Origin: Pseudovirgaria hyperparasitica
Lineage: Eukaryota; Ascomycota; Dothideomycetes; Acrospermales; Acrospermaceae
Direction of reading: 5' to 3'
DNA length: 64,000 nt
NCBI RefSeq assembly: GCF_010093815.1
Contig: NW_022985549.1
Coordinates: 2,133,494-2,197,493 of the forward strand
Made by a program: the position numbers and the translations under genes. This document shows, in pieces, positions 43,204 through 54,307 of the stretch. Position 1 is the first letter of the stretch. Every line of letters begins with the position of its first letter. The notes under the pieces were generated by a model. The model ran no database searches. It had not been told where the DNA came from and saw only the letters and a list, made by a program, of their open reading frames with translations.

Positions 43204-44233
43204 CCCCATCCATACACAATGGACTGGGTGCCACATTCACATTCGCACATTCACAGCACAAAAATACATATGTCAGCCATCCTCTCCTTCCTCTACGAGC
43301 CGTGATTGCGTGCTTTTCGGCATTTCCGACCTCACGCCGCAGAGCTACATGCCACATGTTCTCAAGCCCGTAGCCTTAACCCCCCTCCTTTCATCACTCG
43401 TCGTCAAATACCGATTTCCCAAGTACCTCTCTCCGAATCCCACCTCCTGAAAGCCCGCACGTAAATTACATATACAGCTTCTCCGCTGCCGTCATACTCT
43501 AATGATATCTGCGATGAACATCATCCGACTCTGTTCTTCCTGCTCTTCCTACCCGGCCTTCTCCCCGTTCCCGCTTTTTTATAATTTCCTTACTTGCACT
43601 CAACACTAACACCAGCCCTAGCTTGCTGAAGTTGCCTGCAATCATCTGCATAGTCGCGTCGGGCTGTTGGGTGGAGGAGTGGTGACCGATGGAATTTGTA
43701 GTCGAGGTCGAGTACTGGAGTAGAGATGGAGAGTAGACGTGCGACTATGTAGGGAAGGGCAGACGACTCCATACGTATATATATACACGCAACCTACAGC
43801 GAAAATTGGATTGTGAGATATAGTGAGTAGCGTTCAAGGGGCGTCTAGGATAGCACGCGAAGAAAGTGCACAGGATTCTGTCTAGTGACTCGGGAGATAG
43901 ATCGCTTTGCTATCAATCAGTGCTTTGCTATATAGAATTACAAAAGGATTTTAGTGTGCGTGTAATTGAAGCAGCCGGGTAATGGTAAGGGTCATGATAC
44001 CACAAGATCGCAAGCGCCTCCGCGGAAATGCCGATCCGAAACTCCTGGCAGATTAAGAGAAACAATTTTCTTTTCGGACTCTTGTACAGAGATTATGACA
44101 ATCAGTCATACTATGTGATGTGATATATTAGCCTTTGTGACGACATCTTGGTCCCGATCGAACGCGGTATCAGCCGTTTTGAAGATCGGTAGACTATTAT
44201 GCTGTCGCTGTGCTAATCCGCAAGAATCTTTCT
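43204..44233. other. Convergent gap after UFE1
   Basis: 1.0 kb between the UFE1 stop and the bestrophin-like stop. Only short ORFs; no gene seen. Confidence 0.45.
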
Positions 44234-45890
44234 TCAGACTTCGTTATGGGTTGGGGCGGCTTGTGCGGCGATGTGTCCGTCATCGTCCGAGTCGCTCGTG
44301 CGTTGGTTGTAGACGCTCTTCCGTGTCTTCAGATTTGCGTTCGCCTTGGTCATGAGTGCCTCACGTATCTCTTCTTTTGACCTAGTCGACCAAGTGCTCG
44401 AGCCCTTGTCGCTCAGAGGCCATAATATCAGGTTGTCGATGGCACCAATGAAGTCAACCGGCTTTGGAGGTGGTGCAGCCGTGATGATGTCGATATCTTC
44501 TGCGATCTCGTTGCAGAAGTCGTCGAGGGGTAAGTCGTTCACATCGCTACCGAATGGATTCTCGATCTCACGACCAATCATGGCGAGACCGAGGATGATG
44601 TACGCCGAGAAAATGCATCCAGGAATTGTAACCCACTTAAGTTTGGCCCAGAGTTGGAATGGCAAACATAGAACGTACACCCATGTAACTGCAGCTTTGT
44701 TAGACCAGTTGAGGGATAGAGACGGGATAACTTACTCTGTGAGATGCAAATATTGTAAGCCAGAGGCATGGGAGTATTGAGGACACGTTCACAGCCCGTC
44801 ATCACCTCATTCATGGCGACAATACTGTTGATTACAATGGTCTGGTGGCCAGGAACCGGCAGTGTTCCGTTCTCGATCAGGGATTCGTTGTAAGCAGTCA
44901 AATATTTAAGGACCTCTAGTGGTAAGTTGCCGATCGGCTTCTTCGCATTTGCACGCTTGATATACTTGCGTGGGTTGGACTCAGCGAAAGAGATACCCAG
45001 GTATTCACCAGTGGCCTTCCATGGGGTCTTCTGTTTGGGCATAGGTATGGTTTCTTCGGCCGCTTTAGCGAATGAATCGATGTATCCAACCAGACCTCGT
45101 AGATCCTCATGGTGAATGCCAGGCTCGAACCGCAGCTTGTGCTTCAGAGAGACGGCGAATGCATTGATAAGATTCAGCGCAGTTCTACGAGTCTGTCAGG
45201 ATCCAGGTGTGCGAGAGTTGACTACCAGAAGGAATCAATTGACTTACAGCTTGCCAAGAAGATCCTGCTTTCCTTCCTCGCCCGGGCGTTCTTTCCCATT
45301 TACCCAGTAGACACGAGAAAGGTTCTGTGCAGTGAACTGGAGCTGAGCCCAGTATTTGCGACCTTCAGTGAAACGCTCATACGCAGTTGACGAACGGAAA
45401 GATAGCCCCAAACCAACAACGAAACCGAGCACTGTCAAAAGCAAAGAGTCCACGGTGACTGGTTGAAACGTCAGCTCGTCTCCGGAGGATTTCTCGAACT
45501 GAGTTACGTACGTGGGTAAACATAGTGACTAATGAGGGTAATGGCGGTCGACCATCCAGCAATGAAGGTCAGCGGTAGAATCATCTTTGGCAAGATGCTG
45601 CCATGTAGACGCATGAAAAATGGCCACTTCGAGTGCTTGGATACATCTCTCGGCCCAACAAAGTAGTCGTCCAAATCGATGCTATTCGTCTTCCGTCTGC
45701 GGTTGACATGATGAGCCTGCCACGACATTGGTGACATAGGAGGAGCGAAGCCGGTATGACTCTTTCTTGGGATCTCGGCTGAAACTGGAGACAAGTTGTT
45801 CTTCTCGTGCGTGTCGAGACCTTCAATGGTCTGCTTGCCAACGGTGGAAGTAACGCTACCGTCGATGCTGTCCATCGTATGGGAGGTCAT
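44234..45890 (-). CDS. Bestrophin-like anion channel (UPF0187 family)
   Basis: Four exons, 45512-45890, 45248-45458, 44736-45184 and 44234-44688, with introns of 47-63 nt in correct phase; 497 residues. Bestrophins form pentameric chloride channels in membranes. The family core is clear: LHGSILPKMILPLTFIAGWS, TVDSLLLTVLGFVVGLGLSF directly followed by RSSTAYERFTEGRKYWAQL, later QITWVYVLCLPFQLWAKLKW and the ending GREIENPFGSDVNDLPLDDF C. The N-terminal 75 residues are polar and variable. The C-terminal tail carries a Lys/Arg-rich helix and a DSDDDG stretch. The fungal members' location and physiological ion are not well known to me. The ATG at 45890 is the only reasonable start. Confidence 0.93.
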
Positions 45891-46975
45891 TGTGGACTGA
45901 AGAGTAGCTAAAGAGCGCGGCTAGAAAAAGGCAAAGGCAGGAAAAGCGAGAGTGTGAAGATGGACAAAGAAGCAGGGCCGCCGGCGACCTGTGATGAACC
46001 GTGGAGACAGGGAAGAGAAGCAGGAGGAGGTGAAGAGAAAGAAGATGCAAAAGATGAATTCTCGGGTTCCAACGTTAATATCCTTCCATTGACCTCTCAT
46101 TCTGATCAAACAAAGCCGACGGCGCCACCAGCTGGCCCTAGCGCAACGTGTGCGCCGTCTGCCGTACTTGGCTGCCTCCTGGGGCGCCCCTTCCTCCGCC
46201 AATTACAAGCTGCGTGCCTCCCCAAACAGGCGAAGCTCCCGCTCGGCCACACGATTCTCTCCTGTAGAATTACGCGATGGCATCAAGGGGAAAAAACTAA
46301 AATGCGCCTCTTCCCGTTCCTCCTAGGGCGCGCGTCAAACCAGATGCATGATGCATATGCGTCTTGTTGTCTCGCTCTGGTTAATCATCACTAATATCCC
46401 GTCCTCCTTGCTTCTCCAACATGTCGGTGTTTCATCTTGCTTATACGTGCCTTTCCCAAATACCAGGGTCGTCCCTACGTGGGACAGCCTCACCTCCATC
46501 TTCGCGTCTGTTCCGATTCCCAACATGCAAAGTCGGGACCGCTTGCTTTCGGACCTTCTCCTATACTTGGCTGCATTCTGACTCCAACAACTAATTGGCG
46601 CTCGTCGCGCTTTGAGTGACCTCCTAACGCCAGTGGATGAGGGGTCGGCAAATTCTGCTCCCTCAGTAATGCATATTGTTCTATTTTGAAATTGTTGGTG
46701 GCCCCCAGGGTACCCACAAGAACAACACATCTAGTCTGCGCAGCCTTTTGTTTAGTTGCCACATGGTACACATACTAATTTCTCAACGGGTATAAAATTC
46801 GTATCAATCTACTATCGTCAAGTTGTGCACGAACGAGACGGGTATTGAATGGTAGAGACGACATGGCCGGCCGCAACTGCAGTCTTTCCAACCGTATCGT
46901 ACTACTCTGACGCCTATACGTAGCCCCACCATCCATTGTGGTGTCAAGTGACAAGCGAAAAACATTACTTTTCTT
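45891..46975. other. Gap between NOG1 3' end and bestrophin-like start
   Basis: 1.1 kb, both neighbours on the minus strand. A 146-codon plus-strand ORF (45954-46394) is open but has no recognisable features and lies antisense to the channel promoter; not called. Confidence 0.4.
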
Positions 46976-49122
46976 CTACCTGCGTTGCGTCTTGCCCATA
47001 CCACGCTTGCCGGCCAACTAGATATGAAGTTAGCATTTTCATCGCGGTACGAGGCCATGGCCGTGGGACTCACAAGATGCTTGGGTCTCGATTCTGGCAC
47101 GTGCCTATCGGCCTCTCCCTGCCGGGCCATGCGGTTCATCTTCCTCTGACTCAACTTCTGCAGACGATCCGCCATCTCCTTCGCATGTGGATTTCTCACG
47201 CCACCCGTGACACCATCATCTCTGCGATTGGTACTCTGGCTACGGCCACGGCTCTTTGCACGCTGGCTTGCGGTCCGCGGTGTGTCAATGTCCATGGCAT
47301 CCGTGTCTGCTACACTGCGACCACGTGCAACGCTGCGGCCCCGAGACTGTGCGCGTGCACGAGTAGAGATGGCGTCAGTATCGAGTCCAATCTCTGCAAA
47401 GTGCGATTGCATCTTGCTAAGTGGTTTCTTGACTGCATGTCGAGGTAAGGCTGCCCTGCCCTTCATATTCTTCTTCAAGCGAGCATCGTTGCGGATGAGC
47501 TGGCGTTTGGTCCGGATTGCCTCGGCCTTCTCCGCGATCTCAACATCGGAAGCATCCTCGAGAGAGTCAGACTCGTCATAGTAACCCTCAGCTTCGAGGC
47601 GCTCTTCTTCCGCTTCGAGATCGGCAAGCTTCGAGTCGATGTCTGGATCAATAAAGTCATATACATTTTGACCATTGACAACCTCGGGAATCTTGTCGTT
47701 CTTCCAGTCATCATCCTCAAGAAGATAGTTCTTCTTGAGATTGATGTTGTACACACCAGCACCACCTTCTTCTTCTTCGATATCTCGCTCGAGTTTGCGT
47801 CTGTTGGGGTCTTCCTTGTCATACTTGACACGATTCTTGACAGCGTCGGGGATGTACACTTCTCTGACAATGCCACCCATAGGCTGGGCGACGTGAATGC
47901 GACGAAGAAGTTCACCAAGACGCCCAGTGGGCTCACCAGAATTGTTTGTACCTGCCTTGAGCTTCTCAGAATTGCGAATGGCAAGAAGACGGTCACAAGC
48001 TGCGTTGCGAACGTTCATAAGGCCCTCGGTAGTGGTGCAGGATAGCTGCAGAATCTCTACCTCCCCAGATTTTTGCATTCCCTGAAGTCTTTCTTGAGTC
48101 TCGGCATCCAGATCCTCAGGTTTCATCAGATCGATCTTGTTAATGACGACAAAGACTAATTTATTTGCGAACAGCGGTTTTATCGAGTTGAAGAGATCGA
48201 TTTGTGCAGACACTGAATATCCACATTGCTCGGAAAGGTCCATGAAATAGAGAATAGCAGATCGTAAGTGCGCAATGGCAGTGATGGACTGCATTTCGAT
48301 GGTATTCATCTCCTCGAGTGGGTGGTCCAGAATACCGGGTGTGTCAATAGCCTGAAACCGCAGCATCTTGTAGTCAAAATGACCTACGAACAGGCTCTTT
48401 GTCGTGAATGCATACGGTTGTACATCCACATCAGCTCTCGAGATCCCCTTCAAGAAGCTTGATTTGCCGACATTTGGGTATCCACAAATTAGCAATGTGC
48501 GCGTGTTCGGATCGATAGACGGCAGACGTCCAAGATGCTGCCTCACTTGTTCGAGATAGAGGAGAGGATCTTTCAGGCGTTTGCAAATGGTTGCCATGCG
48601 GCCAAGCGCGGCCCGCTTAAGCTGCTTGCATTGGAACAGGTGCTGTCCATACTTGAGCAGCCGCACATAATCTCTTGCCACAGTCTCAATTAGGTGCTTC
48701 GCAGTGGACAGTTGACCAAGAGCGATTCGAAAATGATCAGCGTCGTAGAGAGTGTTTAGAAGGTCCTTGTCTGTGTTTTCCGTGTGAGTAATCTCTCCGA
48801 ATCATTGTAATTATTACTGGGTCTGACGTACGGAAAGGGTGAATATCTTGGAGGCGGGGAAACCCATCGAGAATGGCTGTGAGCTTTTCCGTAAAGGTCT
48901 CCGCGGTATATTTGACCTTTCTAGTGTAGAACGCTATTGGAGGCATCAGTACTGTAGCCTGCACCTTTTCCTCATAACATTTTCAACCATACCTCGAATT
49001 CTGGTAATCGCGAACCCGGAGCGGATCTGTGTCGGCAAGCGACGCTGGGTCCGACTCAGGACAATATCGAGAAACTCCTGTGATGTCGGCACAGGAGCAA
49101 TGTCCTTCCACGTTGTCTTCAT
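46976..49122 (-). CDS. NOG1: Nucleolar GTP-binding protein 1 (60S ribosome biogenesis)
   Basis: Four exons, 48993-49122, 48832-48933, 47074-48770 and 46976-47017, with introns of 56-61 nt; 656 residues. Nog1 is an essential GTPase that rides on pre-60S particles from nucleolus to cytoplasm. The start [20 protein letters not shown] is the family N-terminus, followed by [14 protein letters not shown] and [13 protein letters not shown]. The GTPase domain shows the P-loop [10 protein letters not shown] (about 174-183), DTPG and NKID. The basic C-terminal half carries RGRS repeats. The last exon codes only [13 protein letters not shown], the conserved end. The first two exons are short and lie opposite a long open frame on the other strand. 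Divergent from URA5 with 217 bp between start codons. Confidence 0.97.
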
Positions 49123-49339
49123 CTCGCAAACTCGACGGGGTAGGATTCCTGAGGGCGGCGGTTGGCGGTGTGGAAAGAAGCTGCCGGTGGTTTTTCAAAC
49201 GAGGTCCTATCGATACCGAAAAAAAGTTCTGGCTAGCGTCGAAATCTTGGCAGAGCTGCCACCAGAAGTGAGCATCCCACCACAGGATGAAGTATTCTGT
49301 TTCTCTCGTAAACCATTTACTATACGGTTCTGCGACAAG
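49123..49339. promoter_or_regulatory. Divergent promoter between NOG1 and URA5
   Basis: Only 217 bp separate the two ATGs, so a ribosome-biogenesis gene and a pyrimidine gene share a promoter region. No clear TATA element was found. Confidence 0.6.
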
Positions 49340-50035
49340 ATGGCTCTTGCAGACCACAAAGCCACCTTTATCCAATCCGCCCTTTCCGCAAATGCCCTTT
49401 CTTTTGGCACTTTCACCCTCAAATCTGGTCGCACATCTCCTTACTTCTTCAACGCCGGCCTCTTTCATCGAGCCTCCCTCTTCCGCTCGATAAGCCTCGC
49501 CTACGCAAACACCCTCGCCTCGCATACTCCAGCGCTCGACTTTGATGTCCTGTTCGGTCCCGCATACAAGGGCATTCCGCTTGCCGCAAGTGTCCTCGAC
49601 AAACTCGCCGGGCTAGACGAGAAGCGGTATGGTGATGTGAGTTACAGTTTCAACCGCAAGGAGGCCAAAGACCACGGCGAGGGCGGCACGATCGTTGGTG
49701 CAGGGCTCAAGGGCAAGAGAGTTGTCATAATTGACGATGTTATCACGGCTGGCACAGCAATTCGCGAGGCGATTGAGATTATCAAAGCGCAAGGGGGCAC
49801 ATTAGTCGGAATTATCGTAGCTTTCGACCGGCAGGAGAAGACACCGGCGAAGGAGGGTGAGGATGAGGTGGCGCCGAGAGGGAGTGCGATTGGGGAGCTC
49901 AGTAGGGCGTATGAGATACCGGTATTGAGTATTTTGAATCTCGATGATGTGGTGCAGTACTTAAAGACGCTTGGGACACCAGAGGATTTGAAACGGCTGG
50001 AGGAATATCGCGAAAGGTACAGGGCTACTGATTGA
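49340..50035 (+). CDS. URA5: Orotate phosphoribosyltransferase
   Basis: Single exon, 231 residues. It joins orotate to PRPP to make orotidine 5'-phosphate, the fifth step of de novo UMP synthesis, in the cytosol. The motifs are [20 protein letters not shown] (orotate site), [30 protein letters not shown] (flexible catalytic loop) and the PRPP-binding motif [13 protein letters not shown] (128-140). I start at 49340 ([20 protein letters not shown]). The frame is open upstream to 48839 but that part is antisense to NOG1 exons. Its length is normal for the fungal enzyme. It could be regulated together with NOG1 through the shared intergenic region; that is inference. Confidence 0.97.
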   Translation: MALADHKATFIQSALSANALSFGTFTLKSGRTSPYFFNAGLFHRASLFRSISLAYANTLASHTPALDFDVLFGPAYKGIPLAASVLDKLAGLDEKRYGDVSYSFNRKEAKDHGEGGTIVGAGLKGKRVVIIDDVITAGTAIREAIEIIKAQGGTLVGIIVAFDRQEKTPAKEGEDEVAPRGSAIGELSRAYEIPVLSILNLDDVVQYLKTLGTPEDLKRLEEYRERYRATD

Positions 50036-50620
50036 GTAAAAGAAGAAAGAGCGGGTGAAAGACGTACTTTGCGTCTGACTCAGACACAAAATATTTCGTC
50101 GGATAAGTCTATGATCACGACTGCGGTTGCTGGAGCGAGAACAGGGGGATGACATAGATCATAAATGTGTTGAATAAGGTCAAGACCCAGGACACCAGTT
50201 TGTATTGAATGAGAGCGGATTTCACATGTCTCATAGGCCCTTCGAAGGGCTGAATGAGAATAAGTCGATGGTCGAAAAGTTGGAAGAAGTTATCCAACGG
50301 TTCGGTAGTCTTCAGGTAATACGATCCTGGTTGACTCTTAGCCATAGGAGCCTGAGCTCAACGAGTCAAAGATAGTAAATCTCTAGTGTTGATACAAAGC
50401 ATAGGTCATCTATACATGAGAGGAGGGGAGAGCTATAGCCGAGTAACGGCTGGAGTATAGCAAAGCAAATGCGCCGCGCTCCTGACCAAAATGCATCCGA
50501 CAGCTTGACTATGCATACTGAACAACCATGGTTCGGCAAGTACGTGTATCCTAGATAGTCTTATGAAACCATGTGCGTCCTCTGTGTATCCTTCTTTCAT
50601 GTCCATTCGACGCTGGGCGA
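50036..50620. other. Gap between URA5 and TIM23 ends
   Basis: 585 bp between convergent genes. Apart from the small minus-strand ORF at 50115-50345 no feature is evident. Confidence 0.4.
50115..50345 (-). CDS. Possible 76-residue tail-anchored microprotein
   Basis: The ORF has smooth, C-biased codons like its neighbours. It encodes a soluble N-terminal part (YYLKTTEPLDNFFQLFDHRL, ILIQPFEGPMRHV) and one hydrophobic segment near the C-terminus (WVLTLFNTFMIYVIPLFSL). That is the layout of a small tail-anchored membrane protein of ER or mitochondria. No family is recognised. It lies on the minus strand between the convergent URA5 and TIM23 stop codons. Its single-exon form and clean composition argue for a gene; lack of recognised homologues and small size argue caution. 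It could also be the last exon of a spliced gene. Confidence 0.42.
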   Translation of the reverse strand: MAKSQPGSYYLKTTEPLDNFFQLFDHRLILIQPFEGPMRHVKSALIQYKLVSWVLTLFNTFMIYVIPLFSLQQPQS

Positions 50621-51402
50621 TTACTCTTCATTGTCAAAAAAAGTCTTCCGAGTCAACGCCCATGCACCAGCAATGCTTGCGACAATGCCACCGGAAATCA
50701 GCATTGGCTTGAGGCCTCGGGTACTCTTGAAAACCATTCCACTGAGGCCCCCTGCAACGATGCTGTTCGCCGCGTCATGGCGTCCGCGTGCATATCCTAT
50801 CGTGGAGTTGATACCTGATTAATTGTCAGTACCAGGTAAAGAGGCTGGTTGTAAGTCTATTCTTCGTCCAACTCACCATTGTAGACCATAGCAATCACGC
50901 CGGCGGAGTTTCCCAGAAAAGGACCCCGTCTCGTTACTGCGTTGAGTACGTAATTCATTCTTAGGCGTGGCGTTGCTGTGACCGGACTTCGATTCCATCC
51001 TTCTGCCAAGCCCCACGCACCACCGACTGTGAGTGCTGAGAGATATGTGACGCCGGTTCCGTAGCATAGATCATCACTCCATCCTCGAGATGGCAGCGCG
51101 CTACGCGAGCCGGGCAAGTCTGAGAGAACGGAGTCTTCAAGTGTCAAATAGTCTAGAGTATCTTGGTTGACATTGGCGAGAGGATGCAATGAAGCGGCGT
51201 CAAACATGAAGCTTGTTGTAGGTGCGGAGATGGTGTCAGACGTGAAGGGGGAAGCGGATGAGGAAGAGGCGTTATCGTCGAAGGTTGAGGTGGGAGTGGT
51301 CTGCGTTGTCGGAGAGGTGGACTTCCGCCCAGTGAGAGTATCCCATCTATAACTGGTTAGGCACGAGCGTTTGGCATAATGATTAGATGCCTACATCGTC
51401 AT
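50621..51402 (-). CDS. TIM23: Mitochondrial import inner membrane translocase subunit Tim23
   Basis: Tim23 forms the channel that moves presequence proteins across the inner mitochondrial membrane. Exons: 51395-51402, 50877-51346 and 50621-50814; 223 residues. The main exon reads WDTLTGRKSTSPTTQT, then the conserved DYLTLEDSVLSDLPGSRSAL and SRGWSDDLCYGTGVTYLSAL. Membrane segments include TVGGAWGLAEG, GNSAGVIAMVYNGINSTIGY and IVAGGLSGMVFKS. It ends ALTRKTFFDNEE. The first exon would be only 8 nt (ATGACGAT), spliced by a 48-nt intron so that the protein begins MTIWDTLTG. This restores the frame to the WDTLTGRK start I remember for this family. Without it, translation would begin at Met in TSFMFDAAS, losing about 45 residues. 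Confidence 0.93.
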
Positions 51403-52290
51403 GTTGGATGTGGTATGCGACTATAGGAGAGGGGATGTTGAGGATATCAATCGCGGAAAGGTTGGAAGGAGCGAGATCTAGAGCGGCATCCACAAAGTGT
51501 TGCAAGGAAGAAGGTAATAGATAACAGCGCGACGAATGAAAGAGGATGAAAGCGCGCGTCAAGGGGGAAGTCTTCTCATCCGGACAGTAATTCAATCAGC
51601 CAGACGATGAGTTTTTAGAATCATTGACAAGGATTAGGTTTTTCCGAGGTGGAAGCGTGTAAGGCACAAGTGGTCGACATAAGGCACGCGATATATCAGG
51701 CATCAAGGCGTCAGGTCGAGTCCCTCATCCAAGCTAGTACCAGTAATTATCGAGGCTCCATAGAATCCATTAGTACTGATGACTACCTTGGTAATACTAA
51801 TTAACTCATCAACCTAGTAACCTAACAGTTCCGGCTCCAATAGCGCACACGAATTATATTCGACCTCAATTTTAAATTGGAAGGCGAAAGTGTGGCGCTA
51901 CAGCAAAGACGCGTTCTGAGAGCAATGAGGACATGCTGAATGTTGAAGGCTTTCGACGATATTACAGGCCACAACTATCACAAAGTCGGAGGCTTCGTTG
52001 ATATTAGCAACTTAAGCGATATTAATTACTTCCTATGGCCTTGCACGAATCGAATCCGTCATTGTAGCTACGATTCTGACGTATTCGATAAGGTAGGCCT
52101 CGATCCTGGTCTGTGCTCTTCAGGACTGCAGGGAACCATGCCAAGCTCAAGCCACCCGGCCGATCAGATCTCGCGCAAACCTACAGTAGAACAAAAACTC
52201 CCCTTCCTTTGCAAACACCTTTGCGATCAACCTCATTCTTCACGTCGCGCCGTCTGCTCGCCTCCAATTGTGTCTACTACATCGCTCAAT
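51403..52290. other. Divergent gap between TIM23 and PNS1
   Basis: 888 bp. The PNS1 frame is open back to 51940 by chance. No gene or tRNA confirmed; AT-rich around 51800-51900. Confidence 0.4.
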
Positions 52291-54307
52291 ATGGCTGCAC
52301 AACGCGGTGAAGCTGCGGACTACTATAGCAATACTGGATCTGAATATGTGAACGGCCAGCAAGGATACCCACCACAACAGGGTTACCCACCAACTGAGGA
52401 GCAGAAGTCCCAGCAACAACCCCCACAGTACGGTTACCAACCGCCGCCGAATGGAGAGAAGCAGACCTTCGAGCAAGCTTTCAAACTAGATAAGCCAAAA
52501 TGGAACGACGTGTGGGCAGGTATTCTTGTACGTCGATGATGCATTCTGATTTGCGACCACCAAACTCTGTACTTACACCTTTCGCGCAGTTCATCGTTGT
52601 ATTTCTTGGCTATACAGCTGTCAGTGGAATTGCGCTTCATGGTTACTGTAAGTAGCTATGCTCTGTATATTACGTCAATGTACTAACTGTCATCCTGTAG
52701 CAAGCAATAGCGCACGTACTGGAAATGGAATTTACGGCGCATCTAGTCTCGCTCTCGATAACAACACTATTATTCTATTCGCTTTTGTTCTCGCAGTCGC
52801 CATTGTTCTTAGCTATGGCTATGTCTGGCTGGCCCGAATGTTCACTAAGCAGTTCATATGGGTGACGGGCATCCTCAACATTGTCTTCGCATTTGTCACT
52901 GCCATCTATATGCTCTCCCGGAAATACTACTCAGGAGGAATTGTGTTTCTTATATTTGCCGTATTCGCAGCCTTCTGTTTCTGGACGTGGATTAAGCGCA
53001 TTCCATTTTCCGTACTCATGCTGCAAACGGCCATCGACGTGTCCAAGAACTTCGGGCATGTTTATCTAGTGAGTTTTCTCGCGGGCTTGCTAGCTACTGC
53101 CTTTGGAGCTTGGTATTCAGTCACTTTGGTTGCCATATACGTCCATTATGAGCCGGGAAATAACCCAGCCTGCAACACTGGAGCTGGTGGTGGCTGTAGC
53201 AGTGGCAAGGTGATCGGCCTGATCGTATTTGTCACATTCGCAATGTACTGGATTAGTGAAACACTCAAGAATCTGACCCATGTCACGTAGGTCGTTGGAA
53301 TGCACATGAAAATAGACGCTGCTAACACGATATTAGGATCTCAGGTGTTTACGGGTCGTGGTACTTTTGCCAAAATAACTTTCCCAAAGGTGCCACTCGG
53401 GGAGCATTGAAACGCTCATTAACTTATAGCTTCGGTAGCATTAGCTTTGGTAGCTTGATTGTTGCAATCATCAACTTCCTTCGCCAGCTCTGCTCAGTTG
53501 CTCGCCAACAAGAAGCAGCCCAGGGCGATATGGTAAGTTCCGCCCATTCCTGATTGTCATATCGTGAATCATCACCAGACTGAGCGCGAGCTGACGAATA
53601 TCGCCAGGTTGCGAGTATATGTTTCTGTGTCCTCGGTTGCCTTATTGGGATCCTCGACTGGGCGGTCTCATTTCTCAACCGATATGCCTTCTCACATATT
53701 GCACTCTACGGTAAAGCGTACATTCCCGCTGCAAAGGACACCTGGACGTAAGTGGATATTTCGTTGTTCAACCATCACCATCAAGCTTTCACATCTAAAT
53801 AACAGGGCGATTCTGCCCGTCACCTGGGCAATTACAAAGCATACTCTATACGAGAAAATAGCTACATATACCAGCCACTAACACTGTATCAGCATGATCA
53901 AACAGCGCGGCATTGACGCACTTGTCAACGAATGTCTCATTGGACCTGTTCTGACCATGGGCGCAACCTTTATTGCTTACGCATGCGCCCTCTTAGCGTA
54001 CCTGTACGTGGTTTTCACGGACCCAGCATACAACAAAGACGGAGGCTTCACTCCAGTCATCGTTGCGTTCGCATTCCTTGTTGGGCTGCAAATTGCCAAC
54101 ATATTTACGACGCCTCTTTCGAGTGGCATCGACACGATATTCGTTGCCTGTGCTTGGGATCCTGAGGTTCTGATGCGCGATCATCCGGATATGTATGCGG
54201 TACGTCGTCCAAGCTCTAGAACTCCTGCCACCCAGTGACATAGCTGATATTACCTGCAGAGAATGGTTTCAGTATATCCACAGGTACAACAAGCTATTCA
54301 TGCCTGA
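52291..54307 (+). CDS. PNS1: Choline-transporter-like protein PNS1 (CTL/SLC44 family)
   Basis: Seven exons: 52291-52527, 52590-52647, 52701-53286, 53337-53532, 53608-53747, 53893-54199 and 54260-54307. All phases agree; 523 residues. A Gln/Pro/Tyr-rich cytosolic N-terminus (QQGYPPQQGYPP) precedes about ten membrane helices (FIVVFLGYTAVSGIALHGYS, ILFAFVLAVAIVLSYGYVWL, FIWVTGILNIVFAFVTAIYM). Family motifs include SVLMLQTAIDVSKNFGHVY, VYGSWYFCQNNFPKGATRGA LKRS, GKAYIPAAKDTWTMIKQRGI DALVNECLI and the terminal YPQVQQAIHA. CTL proteins move choline or related lipids' head groups in animals, but yeast Pns1 is not a proven choline carrier. Intron 5 is 145 nt and contains an earlier plausible acceptor at 53805, which would truncate the protein. 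Confidence 0.93.

Noticed and set aside
48839-49339. 5' extension of the URA5 frame to 48839
   Set aside because: It lies opposite NOG1 exons and encodes nothing like an orotate phosphoribosyltransferase N-terminus; the ATG at 49340 matches the family.
51704-51722. tRNA-like B box (GGTCGAGTCCC)
   Set aside because: The T-stem pairs poorly and there is no A box or acceptor stem upstream.
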